Positions 18,560 to 27,033 of a DNA stretch of 64,000 nucleotides are shown piece after piece. The DNA is taken from positions 20,722 through 84,721 of the forward strand of contig NZ_CXOO01000023.1 in NCBI RefSeq assembly GCF_001269385.1. Direction: 5' to 3'. The DNA comes from Limnohabitans sp. DM1. Its GTDB lineage: Bacteria; Pseudomonadota; Gammaproteobacteria; Burkholderiales; Burkholderiaceae_C. The notes under the pieces were generated by a model. That model did not search any database and was not told where the DNA came from. It worked only from the letters and a program-made list of their open reading frames with translations. The translations under genes and the position numbers were made by a program. Each line of letters opens with the position of its first letter. The stretch's first letter is position 1.

Positions 18560-19287
18560 ACACCCCCGCCATGACCGTCCCTGTGTCAGCGCTTGCGGCT
18601 CAGCCCATGCTGCCCAGCCCTTGGCAAGCCATGGGCGGCGTGCTGCGGCGCGACCTGCGCTTGGCCCTGCGGCGCAAGGCCGAGTGGTTGGGTGCGGTGT
18701 TTTTCTTTGTGTTGGTGGCGGCTTTGTTTCCGCTGGCCATCGGCCCCGAGCCGGGCACGCTGCGCCTGATCGGGCCGGGGGTGTTGTGGGTGGCGGCCTT
18801 GCTGGCGAGCATGCTGAGCCTGGGCCGTTTGTTCGAAGCCGACCACCAGGACGGCAGCCTGGAGCAGCTGGCGCTGTCGGCCGCGCCCCTGCCTTGGCTG
18901 GTCAGCGCCAAGCTGCTGGCGCATTGGCTGATCTCGGGCTTGCCCTTGGTGCTGCTGTCGCCGCTCTTGGGGCTGCAGTTGGGTTTGGGGCCAGAGGCCT
19001 TGTCCATGCTGGCGCTCACGCTCTTGATCGGCACGCCCGTGCTGTCACTGCTGGGCGCGATTGGCGCGGCCCTCACTTTGGGCGTGCGCGGCGGCGGGGT
19101 GCTGCAGTCGCTTTTGCTCTTGCCTTTGTATGTGCCGGTGCTGGTGTTTGGCACGGGCGCGGTCGATGCGCAGATGCGCGGCCTCGGGGCCGAGGCGCAT
19201 GTGTCCATTTTGTTGGCGCTCTTGCTGGCTTCGGCGGCGCTCAGCCCCTGGGCCTGTGCAGCGGCTTTGCGCTTGGCGCTGGAATGA
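18556..19287 (+). CDS. ccmB: Cytochrome c maturation permease CcmB
   Basis: 243-residue membrane permease with six hydrophobic segments, the CcmB half of the CcmABCD haem-handling complex. RRDLRLALRRKAEWLGAVFF before the first helix and GVLWVAALLASMLSLGRLF match the family. The ATG at 18556 overlaps the ccmA stop; the frame is open further upstream but only as a shadow of ccmA. A gap of 13 bases follows before ccmC. Confidence 0.92.
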   Translation: MNTPAMTVPVSALAAQPMLPSPWQAMGGVLRRDLRLALRRKAEWLGAVFFFVLVAALFPLAIGPEPGTLRLIGPGVLWVAALLASMLSLGRLFEADHQDGSLEQLALSAAPLPWLVSAKLLAHWLISGLPLVLLSPLLGLQLGLGPEALSMLALTLLIGTPVLSLLGAIGAALTLGVRGGGVLQSLLLLPLYVPVLVFGTGAVDAQMRGLGAEAHVSILLALLLASAALSPWACAAALRLALE

Positions 19288-19300
19288 AGAGGAACGGACC

Positions 19301-20068
19301 ATGAAGCTCTTTCACTACGCCGCGCCGCAGCACTTTTACCCCTTGGCCGGGCGCATCTGGCCTTGGCTGGCGCTGCTGGCCACGGTGCTGGCGCTGGCGG
19401 GTTTGTGGGTGGGCTTCATGGTCGCGCCGTCTGACGCGCAGCAGGGCCAGGCCTACCGCATCATTTACATCCATGTGCCCGTGTCGTGGATGGCCATGAT
19501 CATTTACCTGGCCATGGCGTTCTGGAGCGTGCTGGGCCTGGTGTTCAACACACGTTTGTCGGGTCTGATGACCCGTGCGCTTGCGCCCACCGGGGCTTTG
19601 CTGGCGTTTTTGTCGCTGTGGACCGGGGCCTTGTGGGGCAAGCCGATGTGGGGCACTTATTGGGTGTGGGATGCGCGCTTGACCTCAATGCTGATCTTGC
19701 TGTTTTTGTATTTGGGCTACATCGCCTTGACCTCGGCCATCGAAGACCCGCGCCGCTCGGACCGGGCCGGCGCCTTGGTGGCGGTGGTGGGGGCGGTCAA
19801 CGTGCCCATCATTTATTTTTCGGTCAAGTGGTGGAACACCTTGCACCAAGGCGCCTCGGTGTCCTTCACCCAGTCGCCGCGCATGGCCAGCATCATGCTG
19901 ACCGGCATGCTGCTCATGAGCTTGGCGGTGTGGCTCTACGCGGCGGCCATCGCTTTGTGGCGCGTGCGCAGTTTGATTTTGGTGCGCGACAGCCACGCCG
20001 CTTGGGTGCATCAACTGCCCGAAGTGTTGGCGCACCGCGCGCAAAGCGCATTGAGAGGTGCCGCATGA
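19301..20068 (+). CDS. ccmC: Haem-handling protein CcmC
   Basis: 255-residue six-helix inner-membrane protein that loads haem onto CcmE. The tryptophan-rich motif [13 protein letters not shown] faces the periplasm and contacts haem. The two flanking haem-ligand histidines are in [10 protein letters not shown] and [10 protein letters not shown]. The ATG at 19301 ([12 protein letters not shown]) follows GGAACGG; the longer upstream frame only shadows ccmB. Overlaps ccmD by ATGA. Confidence 0.95.
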   Translation: MKLFHYAAPQHFYPLAGRIWPWLALLATVLALAGLWVGFMVAPSDAQQGQAYRIIYIHVPVSWMAMIIYLAMAFWSVLGLVFNTRLSGLMTRALAPTGALLAFLSLWTGALWGKPMWGTYWVWDARLTSMLILLFLYLGYIALTSAIEDPRRSDRAGALVAVVGAVNVPIIYFSVKWWNTLHQGASVSFTQSPRMASIMLTGMLLMSLAVWLYAAAIALWRVRSLILVRDSHAAWVHQLPEVLAHRAQSALRGAA

Positions 20069-20319
20069 TGTGGACAAGCGCTGCCGAGTTTTGGGCCATG
20101 GGCGGCTATGGCGTTTTCGTGTGGGGCAGCATGGGCGTGAGTGCGGCTTTGCTGGCTTTGGAAGTGCTGCTCGCACGCGTGGGCAGGCGACAAGCGCTGG
20201 ACGCGGTGTGCGAGGCCATGGACGCCCAAGCCCTGGATACCGAAACCCCAGGCGCTTTACAGGCCAGCCCAGCCCGGCCATCGCGCCCCGTTCATTTCAC
20301 CCCAGGAGCTGCGTCATGA
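20065..20319 (+). CDS. ccmD: CcmD, small membrane subunit of the haem exporter
   Basis: 84-residue protein with one N-terminal transmembrane helix (about 11-31) and a polar tail, as expected for CcmD, which holds CcmE to Ccm[22 protein letters not shown] is typical. It starts inside the ccmC stop (ATGA) and overlaps ccmE by four bases. The tail is somewhat longer than in short CcmD proteins, which are about 60-70 residues. Confidence 0.88.
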   Translation: MMWTSAAEFWAMGGYGVFVWGSMGVSAALLALEVLLARVGRRQALDAVCEAMDAQALDTETPGALQASPARPSRPVHFTPGAAS

Positions 20320-20762
20320 AAAGCCGCCATCAGCGACTATTTGGCATTTCATTGGGCTTGCTGCTCGTGTGTGGTGCGCTGTTTTTTGTGCTCAATGCCT
20401 TCCAGAGCAACCTGGTTTTTTTCTTCACGCCCACGCAAGTGGCAGCGGGCGAAGCGCCCAAAGAGGGGCACTTTCGTGTCGGCGGTTTGGTCAAGGAAGG
20501 CAGCATCCAGCGCGACGGCATGGCGGTGGCCTTTGTGGTGACCGACACGCAGCGCGAGGTGCCGGTGCGCTATGTGGGCCTGCTGCCCGATTTGTTCAAA
20601 GAGGGCAAGGGCGTGGTGGCGCAAGGCCGCCTGGACGCAGGCAGCCTGTTTGTGGCCAGCGAGGTGCTGGCCAAGCACGACGAAAACTACATGCCGCCCG
20701 AAGCCCAGCACGCGCTGGACGAGGCGGCCAAAGCCCGCATGGGCGCGGCGGTGGTGCGATGA
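20316..20762 (+). CDS. ccmE: Periplasmic haem chaperone CcmE
   Basis: 148-residue haem chaperone with an N-terminal membrane anchor (about 8-28) and an OB-fold periplasmic domain. His121 in [11 protein letters not shown] is the histidine that binds haem covalently, followed by Tyr125, as in the H-x-x-x-Y motif. The ATG at 20316 overlaps the ccmD stop. After it, the operon is interrupted by 357 bases of repeats before ccmF. Confidence 0.95.
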   Translation: MKSRHQRLFGISLGLLLVCGALFFVLNAFQSNLVFFFTPTQVAAGEAPKEGHFRVGGLVKEGSIQRDGMAVAFVVTDTQREVPVRYVGLLPDLFKEGKGVVAQGRLDAGSLFVASEVLAKHDENYMPPEAQHALDEAAKARMGAAVVR

Positions 20763-21119
20763 AGCAAACCATCGCCCACGGGGTGGGCTCCTACACTAGG
20801 ACGGTTGACGATCTTTCCGAAGCTGCCTTGAACTCTCTTCCTGTAGGAGCCCACCCCTGTGGGCGATTGGGCGTGGCACACGCCCTGCAAACCCTCGCCC
20901 ACGGGGTGGGCTCCTACACCAGGACGGTTGACGATCTGTCCGAAGCTGCCTTGAACCCTCTTCCTGTAGGAGCCCACCCCTGTGGGCGATTGGGCGTGGC
21001 ACACGCCCTGCAAACCTTCGCCCACAGGGTGAGCTCCTACAAGGACCAGTGCCGTGGCATGCCTGAGGTGCCAACGACAAATGGGCACGGTCGCGAGAAC
21101 GAATGGATCGGAGCTGTCT
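20763..21119. repeat. 123-bp tandem repeats built from REP-like family A elements, between ccmE and ccmF
   Basis: The unit begins TCGCCCACGGGGTGGGCTCC and recurs at 20772, 20895 and 21018, exactly 123 bases apart; the third copy is partial and ends near 21044. Each full unit contains two inverted REP arms (TAGGAGCCCACCCCTGTGGG and its reverse complement) flanking about 50 bases of unrelated spacer. The last 75 bases before ccmF contain no feature except the ccmF ribosome binding site GGAG (21110-21113). The repeats happen to be open in several frames, giving spurious ORFs. Confidence 0.93.
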
Positions 21120-23174
21120 ATGTGGCCTGAAGCTGGCCATTTGGCCTTGATCATGGCGGCCTGGGTCGCCTTGGCGCAGGCGGTGCTGCCGTTGTGGGGC
21201 AGCTTGTCGGCGCGGCGTGCGGGCTGGCAAGCGCTGGCAAGGCCTTTGGCGGTCTTGCAATTGGCGCTGATCGTGCTGGCCTTTGGCGCTTTGTGGCATG
21301 CGTTTTATGTGCACGATTTCAGCGTCAAGTACGTGGCCCACCACTCCAACACCTTGCTGCCCACGCCCTACCGTTTGTCCGCCATCTGGGCTGGGCACGA
21401 AGGCTCGCTGCTCTTGTGGGTCTTGATGCTGGCGCTGTGGTCGTTGGCGGTGGCCACGTTTTCAAAACGTTTACCGCAGGCCCTGGTGGCGCAGGTGCTG
21501 GGCGTGATGGGCGCAGTGTCGGTGGGTTTTTTGGCCTTCATCCTCACGTTGTCCAACCCGTTTGCACGGCAGTTTCCGGCTCCATCCGAGGGCCGTGATT
21601 TGACGCCTTTGTTGCAAGACCCGGGTTTGGTGATCCACCCGCCCATGCTCTACATGGGCTATGTGGGTTTGTCGGTGGCCTTTGCTTTTGCCATGGCGGC
21701 GCTGCTGTCAGGGCGGCTCGATGCCGCCTGGGCGCGTTGGGCGCGGCCCTGGACGGTGGCGGCTTGGGGCTTTTTGACGCTGGGCATCGCTTTGGGTTCG
21801 TGGTGGGCGTATTACGAATTGGGCTGGGGCGGCTGGTGGTTTTGGGACCCGGTGGAAAACGCCTCGCTCATGCCCTGGTTGGTGGCCACGGCGCTCATCC
21901 ATTCGCTCATGGTCACCGACAAGCGCGGGCAGTTCAAGGCCTGGACGGTGCTGCTGGCCATTGGCGCGTTTTCACTCAGTTTGCTGGGCACTTTCCTGGT
22001 TCGCTCGGGCGTGCTGACTTCGGTGCACGCCTTTGCGACCGACCCGGGGCGGGGCGTGTTCATCTTGCTGTTTTTGGTCGTGGTGGTGGGTGTGTCGTTG
22101 GCCTTGTTTGCCTGGCGCGCGCCGCACTGGGCCAATGCATCGCAGCCGGTGGCCGGTTCCCGCGAATCGTTTTTGCTGCTCAACAGCGTGCTGTTGGTGG
22201 TGGCCATGGCGGCGGTGCTGCTGGGCACTTTGTACCCATTGATCATCGACGCTCTCAACTTGGGCAAGCTCTCGGTGGGCCCGCCGTATTTCGACCGCGT
22301 GTTCGTACCCCTGATGGTGCCGCTGCTCCTGGCCATGGTGCCGGGCACGGTGGTGCCCTGGCATGTGGCACGCTGGGCGGCGGTGCGCTCGGTGCTGGTT
22401 CCAGGGGCTTTGGCGCTTTTGCTGGCCAGTGCTTGGGCCACTTGGGGCGGGGCACCCATGGGGGAGGGCAGCACGACCACGGCTGGCGGCTGGCTCACGG
22501 TGATGGGCTGCACGCTGGGCGGCTGGATCGTGCTGTCGGGCGCTTGGCAAATCGTGCAGCGCCTGCGCCTGCCCGGATCGCCGGGATTGGCCTGGTGGGG
22601 CATGCAGGTCGCGCACTGGGGCGTGGCGGTGCTGGTGCTGGGCATCACGGGCGTGAAGTCCTTTCAGGTCGAGCGCGATGTGCGTCTGGGCTTGGGCGAC
22701 TCGGTCACAGTGGCCGGTGTGCGTTACCAACTGCTCAGCGTGGACCAGCACCTGGGGCCCAACTACCTCGCCTTGCGTGCCCAGATGAAGATGTTTGAAG
22801 GCGAGCCTGGCGACGAGCGCCAGGTGGGCACCCTGCAGCCTGAAAAACGCCGCTATGTGTCGAGCGCCATGCCCATGACCGAGGCGGCGATTGACCGCAA
22901 CCTGTGGCGTGACCGCTATGTGTCTTTGGGTGAGCCCTTGGCGGGCGAGCCGCCGCAGTGGAGTTTCCGGGTCTACCACAAGCCTTTTGTGTCGTGGATC
23001 TGGCTGGGTGCGGTGTTCATGGTGCTGGGCGGTGGCTTGGCGGCGTTTGATCGGCGCTATCGGCAGGTGCCATCGGCAGCGCGTGCGCCTGGCGCTCAGG
23101 CTGACATGGGCATGGGTGCGTCTGGTGTGCGAGTTGCAGCGCCTGTGTCTGTGGTCAAAGGTGCTGTGTCATGA
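21120..23174 (+). CDS. ccmF: Cytochrome c haem lyase subunit CcmF
   Basis: 684-residue multi-pass membrane protein that attaches haem to apocytochrome c together with CcmH and CcmI. The tryptophan-rich motif is GWGGWWFWDPVENASLMPWL; GHEGSLLLWV and HSLMVTDKRG carry histidines of the family. The ATG at 21120 (MWPEAGHLALIMAAW) is preceded by GGAG at six bases and matches CcmF N-termini, so the extended upstream frame is rejected. Overlaps ccmG by ATGA. Confidence 0.95.
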   Translation: MWPEAGHLALIMAAWVALAQAVLPLWGSLSARRAGWQALARPLAVLQLALIVLAFGALWHAFYVHDFSVKYVAHHSNTLLPTPYRLSAIWAGHEGSLLLWVLMLALWSLAVATFSKRLPQALVAQVLGVMGAVSVGFLAFILTLSNPFARQFPAPSEGRDLTPLLQDPGLVIHPPMLYMGYVGLSVAFAFAMAALLSGRLDAAWARWARPWTVAAWGFLTLGIALGSWWAYYELGWGGWWFWDPVENASLMPWLVATALIHSLMVTDKRGQFKAWTVLLAIGAFSLSLLGTFLVRSGVLTSVHAFATDPGRGVFILLFLVVVVGVSLALFAWRAPHWANASQPVAGSRESFLLLNSVLLVVAMAAVLLGTLYPLIIDALNLGKLSVGPPYFDRVFVPLMVPLLLAMVPGTVVPWHVARWAAVRSVLVPGALALLLASAWATWGGAPMGEGSTTTAGGWLTVMGCTLGGWIVLSGAWQIVQRLRLPGSPGLAWWGMQVAHWGVAVLVLGITGVKSFQVERDVRLGLGDSVTVAGVRYQLLSVDQHLGPNYLALRAQMKMFEGEPGDERQVGTLQPEKRRYVSSAMPMTEAAIDRNLWRDRYVSLGEPLAGEPPQWSFRVYHKPFVSWIWLGAVFMVLGGGLAAFDRRYRQVPSAARAPGAQADMGMGASGVRVAAPVSVVKGAVS

Positions 23175-23785
23175 GCGCGCTGTCTGCCAAGGCCCCAAGC
23201 CGCCGCATGCCGCGTTGGGTGTTTGTGCCGCTGGCGCTGTTTTTGGGCATGGTGGTGTTTTTGGCGGTGGGCCTCACGCGCAACCCGCAAGAGATCCCCT
23301 CGCCACTCATTGGGCGGCCCGCACCGGCTTTTGAATTGCCGGTGGTGGGCGGGCCGGGCGTGTTCAACGCGGCGCAGTTCAAGGGGCAGCGCACCCTGGT
23401 CAACCTGTGGGCCACCTGGTGCGCGGGCTGCAAAGAAGAGCACCCGATTTTGATGGCGCTGGCCCGCCAGCCCGGCCTGAAGATGGTGGGCATCAACTAC
23501 AAAGAACTGCAGGCTTCTGAGCTGCCGGGCCAAGACCCGCTGAGCGCCGAATCGGTGCAAAAAGCCACGGCCCGCAGCCAGGCCTGGTTGCAAAAACACG
23601 GCCAGGCTTTTGGCGTGAACCTGCTGGACATGGACGGCCGGGTGGGCATGGATTTTGGCGTGTACGGCTTGCCCGAAACCTATTTGATTGACCGCGAAGG
23701 TGTGGTGCGCTTCAAGCACGCAGGGGCTTTGACGCCCGATGTGGTGCAGCAAAAACTGCTGCCCTTGCTGCGGGGGGTGAACTGA
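23171..23785 (+). CDS. ccmG: Thiol:disulfide interchange protein CcmG/DsbE
   Basis: 204-residue membrane-anchored thioredoxin that reduces apocytochrome c or CcmH. Anchor at about 16-34; active site WCAGC with Cys84 and Cys87; the cis-proline is in YGLPETYLID. The usual CcmG active site is WCxxC with various middle residues, so Ala-Gly is within range. Coupled to ccmF by an ATGA overlap and separated from ccmH by a perfect REP palindrome. Confidence 0.94.
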   Translation: MSALSAKAPSRRMPRWVFVPLALFLGMVVFLAVGLTRNPQEIPSPLIGRPAPAFELPVVGGPGVFNAAQFKGQRTLVNLWATWCAGCKEEHPILMALARQPGLKMVGINYKELQASELPGQDPLSAESVQKATARSQAWLQKHGQAFGVNLLDMDGRVGMDFGVYGLPETYLIDREGVVRFKHAGALTPDVVQQKLLPLLRGVN

Positions 23786-23802
23786 TGCGCGCGACATTTT
23801 TG

Positions 23803-23867
23803 GTAGGAGCCCACCCCGTGGGCGATGGGCGTGTTCCACGCCCATCGCCCACGGGGTGGGCTCCTAC
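23803..23867. repeat. Perfect 65-bp REP-like palindrome, family A
   Basis: Two 31-base arms, starting GTAGGAGCCCACCCCGTGGG and ending with the exact reverse complement, surround a 3-base loop (TTC). No mismatch is seen. The hairpin would form in the ccm transcript between ccmG and ccmH, ending 18 bases before the ccmH start. Related copies occur at 9060, 20763-21044 and 29206. Confidence 0.96.
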
Positions 23868-23885
23868 AGGGACAAGGACGGTGGC

Positions 23886-24485
23886 ATGACTGACACTCAC
23901 ATGGCACTGCGCGCCTTGGTGTGGGCCTGGGTTCCGATCGGTATGGCTGTCCTGGTCACGGGGGCGGCGGTGGCCTCGCCCAACTTGCCGGTCAACGCCA
24001 TTCAAAGTCCCTCAACAGCCGTTCAAGCAAGCCCCTTTGCGCAAGCCGTGTCGGGCTCGGCACCCGCTGCATTGCCAGCGGTTCAGGCCGCAGCCGCACT
24101 CCAAACCGATGCGCCCATGTCGGCCGCTGTGCAGGCGCGCTGGGACCACATCGCGGCCGAGTTGCGTTGCCTGGTGTGCCAAAACGAATCCCTGGCTTCG
24201 TCGAATGCCGAGCTGGCACTGGACTTGCGCCGCGAGCTGCGCAGCCTGATCGAGCAGGGCCAAAGCGATGCCGACATCCGCAACTTTCTGGTCAGCCGTT
24301 ACGGTGACTTTGTGCTTTACAAGCCCGAGGTCAAACCTGTGACCTGGCTGTTGTGGTTCGGTCCTTTTGTATTGTTGTTGGGCGCGTTGGCCCTGGCGCT
24401 GCGCCTGATGCGCCGCACGACTGCCGCGCTCGCGCCTTTGACCGACCGCGAGCGCGAGCGCGCCCGCCAATTGCTGGAGTCCTGA
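23886..24485 (+). CDS. ccmH: Cytochrome c maturation protein CcmH
   Basis: 199-residue membrane-anchored thiol protein of the haem lyase complex. The redox motif LRCLVCQN (Cys95, Cys98) is followed by the family sequence ALDLRRELRSLIEQG and a C-terminal transmembrane helix near 160-180. The N-terminus is longer than in classical CcmH: a signal-like helix and then an Ala/Pro/Gln-rich stretch (about 31-80) come before the thiol domain. The ATG at 23886 is used, because an upstream in-frame start lies inside the REP palindrome. Overlaps ccmI by one base. Confidence 0.92.
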   Translation: MTDTHMALRALVWAWVPIGMAVLVTGAAVASPNLPVNAIQSPSTAVQASPFAQAVSGSAPAALPAVQAAAALQTDAPMSAAVQARWDHIAAELRCLVCQNESLASSNAELALDLRRELRSLIEQGQSDADIRNFLVSRYGDFVLYKPEVKPVTWLLWFGPFVLLLGALALALRLMRRTTAALAPLTDRERERARQLLES

Positions 24486-25846
24486 TGTCCTTTTTGCCGC
24501 CTTGGCTGGGTTTGTTGTGGGTGCTGCTGGCCTTGGGGGCGCTGGCGGCGGGGGTCTTGAAGCGTGGCCTGAAAAATCATGCGTCAGCCCTGCCGGATGA
24601 GCCCTTGGCTGCTGCGTCAGCCCAAGGCTTGGGCGTCGATGTTCAATCCCGCACCAACCGCCGCATTCACCAGCAGCACCTGGCCGACCTGAACCGCGCC
24701 CTGGCCGAAGGCCGTTTGAATGCCCAACAACATGCAGCGGCCCGTGACGAGTTGATGCGCCTTGTGCTGGAGGATGCGGCGCTGGCGCAGCCCGATGAGA
24801 AAACACCCGTGGTGCACGCAAAGGCTGGCGGCGCCAGGCGTGATCAGGCAAGGGCTGAGGGTCTGGAAAAGGTGCGGTGGGCCTGGCTGGTGGGGGCCTT
24901 GGTCTTGCTCAGTGGCCTGAGCTATTGGCAGCTGGGCGCACCGCAAAGCTGGTGGCCTGTGCCCTTGAGCCAGCAGGTCAAGATCAGCGCCACCACGCCC
25001 GAGCAATTGGCCGCGCAAACCCGCGTGTGGCAACAAGCCACGCAAGAGCGGCCCAAGGATGCCCAGGCTTGGTTGACCTTGGCGCGGTTGCACGCCGCCC
25101 AAAACGCCCATGCCCCGGCCGAGCAGGCCCTGGCGCGTGTGCTGGCCTTGTCGCCCGAGCCCGATCTGTGGATCGAGCGGGCGCAGATGAAAGCCTTGAG
25201 TGCAGGCGGCGTCTACGCCGGAGAGCCTTGGCAGTGGATTCAAGACGTGCTGCGCGATCAGCCCCAGCACCTGAATGCGCTGGTGCTCGCGGGCAGCGCA
25301 GCCTTGTCTGAAAAACGGCACGCCGCAGCGCAAGACTACTGGAAGCGTGCCTTGGCTTTGGTGCCTGCTGACAGTGAGGCGGGCCAAGGCCTGCAGCAGG
25401 CGCTGGCGAAAGCGGCCGAGATGGTGGCCGCGATGGCGGCGGCACCTAGAGCAACCGCAGCAGCGGGGGCCGGGCCCTTGTCGGCGGCGACGCCGGCGGG
25501 CGACGCCAAGCCCCTGATTCAGGGCGAGGTCCGTGTCTCGCCCGAGGTGCAAAGCCAAATCGCGGCAGGTTCGACCCTGTTTGTTTACGCCCTGGCCGAA
25601 GAGGGCTCGCGCCGCCCCGTGGCCATCTGGCGCGGCACGCCCACATCGTGGCCGGTGCGCTTTGCATTGAGCGACAGCATGGGCATGGGCGCACCGCCGG
25701 TCTTGTCATCGCTGGCGCAAGTGCGCTTGGTGGCCCGCATTTCCAAAACCGGTTCGGCGCAAAAGCAAGCGGGTGATTTTCAGGTGGAACTGCCGGGCGT
25801 GAAGACCGGCGTGCAAGGCGTGGTGCTGCACATCACCGGGCGCTGA
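24485..25846 (+). CDS. ccmI: Cytochrome c maturation protein CcmI (TPR apocytochrome chaperone)
   Basis: 453-residue CcmI/CycH. Two N-terminal transmembrane helices (about 7-25 and 135-155) flank a cytoplasmic loop with a leucine-zipper-like pattern; TPR repeats follow (about 175-300, e.g. PKDAQAWLTLARLHAAQNAH) and then a beta-rich C-terminal domain. It captures the C-terminus of apocytochrome c and hands it to CcmFH. Start overlaps the ccmH stop (TGATG). Last gene of the operon; no strong terminator follows. Confidence 0.92.
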   Translation: MSFLPPWLGLLWVLLALGALAAGVLKRGLKNHASALPDEPLAAASAQGLGVDVQSRTNRRIHQQHLADLNRALAEGRLNAQQHAAARDELMRLVLEDAALAQPDEKTPVVHAKAGGARRDQARAEGLEKVRWAWLVGALVLLSGLSYWQLGAPQSWWPVPLSQQVKISATTPEQLAAQTRVWQQATQERPKDAQAWLTLARLHAAQNAHAPAEQALARVLALSPEPDLWIERAQMKALSAGGVYAGEPWQWIQDVLRDQPQHLNALVLAGSAALSEKRHAAAQDYWKRALALVPADSEAGQGLQQALAKAAEMVAAMAAAPRATAAAGAGPLSAATPAGDAKPLIQGEVRVSPEVQSQIAAGSTLFVYALAEEGSRRPVAIWRGTPTSWPVRFALSDSMGMGAPPVLSSLAQVRLVARISKTGSAQKQAGDFQVELPGVKTGVQGVVLHITGR

Positions 25847-25878
25847 AACGGGCTCGGATTTAGAACACAAACGCCCGC

Positions 25879-26047
25879 CTATTGATTCGGCCCTGTGAAG
25901 TTTTCAAGGCTCAAGATGTTGTAGGTCGGCGGTCGAAGACCCCGACATGGGCCGATCGGCGAAACCCCTCATGTCGGACTCTGCGAGTACCGACCTACGA
26001 GATGACACTCCTCGCACATTTCAAACTTCAGCGTGCCTGATCAATAG
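25879..26047 (+). repeat. MITE-like element, left copy (forward)
   Basis: 169-bp element that recurs inverted at 46010-46180 with roughly 90 percent identity by eye. Ends are imperfect terminal inverted repeats (CTATTGAT..., then TGAAGTTT inside each end). The centre is a hairpin with arms GTAGGTCGGCGGTCGAAGAC and ...GAGTACCGACCTAC. Shorter copies containing only the core are at 48915, 52080 and 55343. No coding capacity. Confidence 0.88.
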
Positions 26048-26078
26048 TCGGCGGATGTCGAGCCCACCCCTTGGGTGA

Positions 26079-26852
26079 TCAGGCCCCGCAGCACTTTTTG
26101 TATTTTTTGCCGCTGCCGCAAGAACATGCATCGTTGCGGCCGGGCGTGGCGGCTTTGATGACTTGCGCCACACGCGGACCGATGTTGCGCCAGATCTCGC
26201 GCAGGTCGTACACCGCCCACAGCGCCTCGCCAAAGGCGTTCAGGCGCTCTTCGCTCACGCTGGGTGGACCGTCTTCGGCCAGGGCCGACAAGGTGGGCTC
26301 ATCGGTGTCGTCTTCGGTCAAGGCCACGATGGCTTCGAGCGACAAGTCGTGCCACTTGGCGGCGTCTTTGTCTTTGGGCGTGGCCCACTCGTCGGGCCAG
26401 TTCTCTACCGCGAACATGAAGCCCAAGGCCCACACCTGCGCAAACGAGGGGATCTCGCTGTCTTCAATTTCTTCGCGCTCTTCGGGGGGCAGCGATGCAA
26501 TCGCACCGCGCACGTCCATCACTTCGGGGGCATAGGCTTTGTCGTCGTCCAGCGCTTCCACAGGGGTGTCCAGAGCCAGCTTGATTTCGTCAAAGCGGCG
26601 CTGCCACAAAGCCATGAACTGCTGGCGCTGGGCGTCGTCGGCAAAGCTGCCACCTTCTTCGTCCTCATCCACGCCCAGCAGCATGGGCAGCCACTCGCTG
26701 TCGGGAATGGCGCGGCGGCAGCACACCAGCGCGGCCATGAAGCCCTCACAAAATTCCCACTGCGGCGTCTCTTCAAAACGCTCGCGCAGGTCGTCCAGGA
26801 TGTTGTCCAGGGTGTCAAAGTCTTCGGCTTCCAAGCCAGCGGTCGTGTTCAT
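26079..26852 (-). CDS. UPF0149 (YecA/YgfB)-type protein with C-terminal SEC-C zinc motif
   Basis: 257-residue acidic protein. The main body is the UPF0149-like helical region (WEFCEGFMAALVCCRR, LGFMFAVENWPDEW). The last 20 residues, RNDACSCGSGKKYKKCCG, form a SEC-C zinc-binding tail like that of SecA, with ligands C-x-C...CC. Its role is not known. SEC-C tails occur on many unrelated proteins and can link to SecA or ribosomes. It is transcribed alone, next to the left MITE-like element; a degenerate family B repeat fragment lies just upstream (about 26882-26920). Confidence 0.83.
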   Translation of the reverse strand: MNTTAGLEAEDFDTLDNILDDLRERFEETPQWEFCEGFMAALVCCRRAIPDSEWLPMLLGVDEDEEGGSFADDAQRQQFMALWQRRFDEIKLALDTPVEALDDDKAYAPEVMDVRGAIASLPPEEREEIEDSEIPSFAQVWALGFMFAVENWPDEWATPKDKDAAKWHDLSLEAIVALTEDDTDEPTLSALAEDGPPSVSEERLNAFGEALWAVYDLREIWRNIGPRVAQVIKAATPGRNDACSCGSGKKYKKCCGA

Positions 26853-27033
26853 GGGGTGTTCCTGTTTTGCAGGCCGAGATTGTAGGTGGGTGGCTTCAGC
26901 CCCGACATAGGGCCAGTGTCGAAGCGCGCAGGATTCAGCTTGAGAGCCTCAAATTGCCCTGACTGGAGCGCCACCACGACACCATTTGTCGCTCTGATCC
27001 GGACAATCTTTTCTTCACAACAAGGAGGAAAAC

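Noticed and set aside
20763..21044. Tandem repeats considered as a CRISPR array
   Set aside because: Unit is 123 bp with identical spacers and REP arms; only about 2.2 copies; no cas genes.
20141..21130. 329-codon frame running through ccmE and the REP repeats
   Set aside because: Overlaps ccmE in another frame and continues only because the 123-bp repeat has no stop in that frame.
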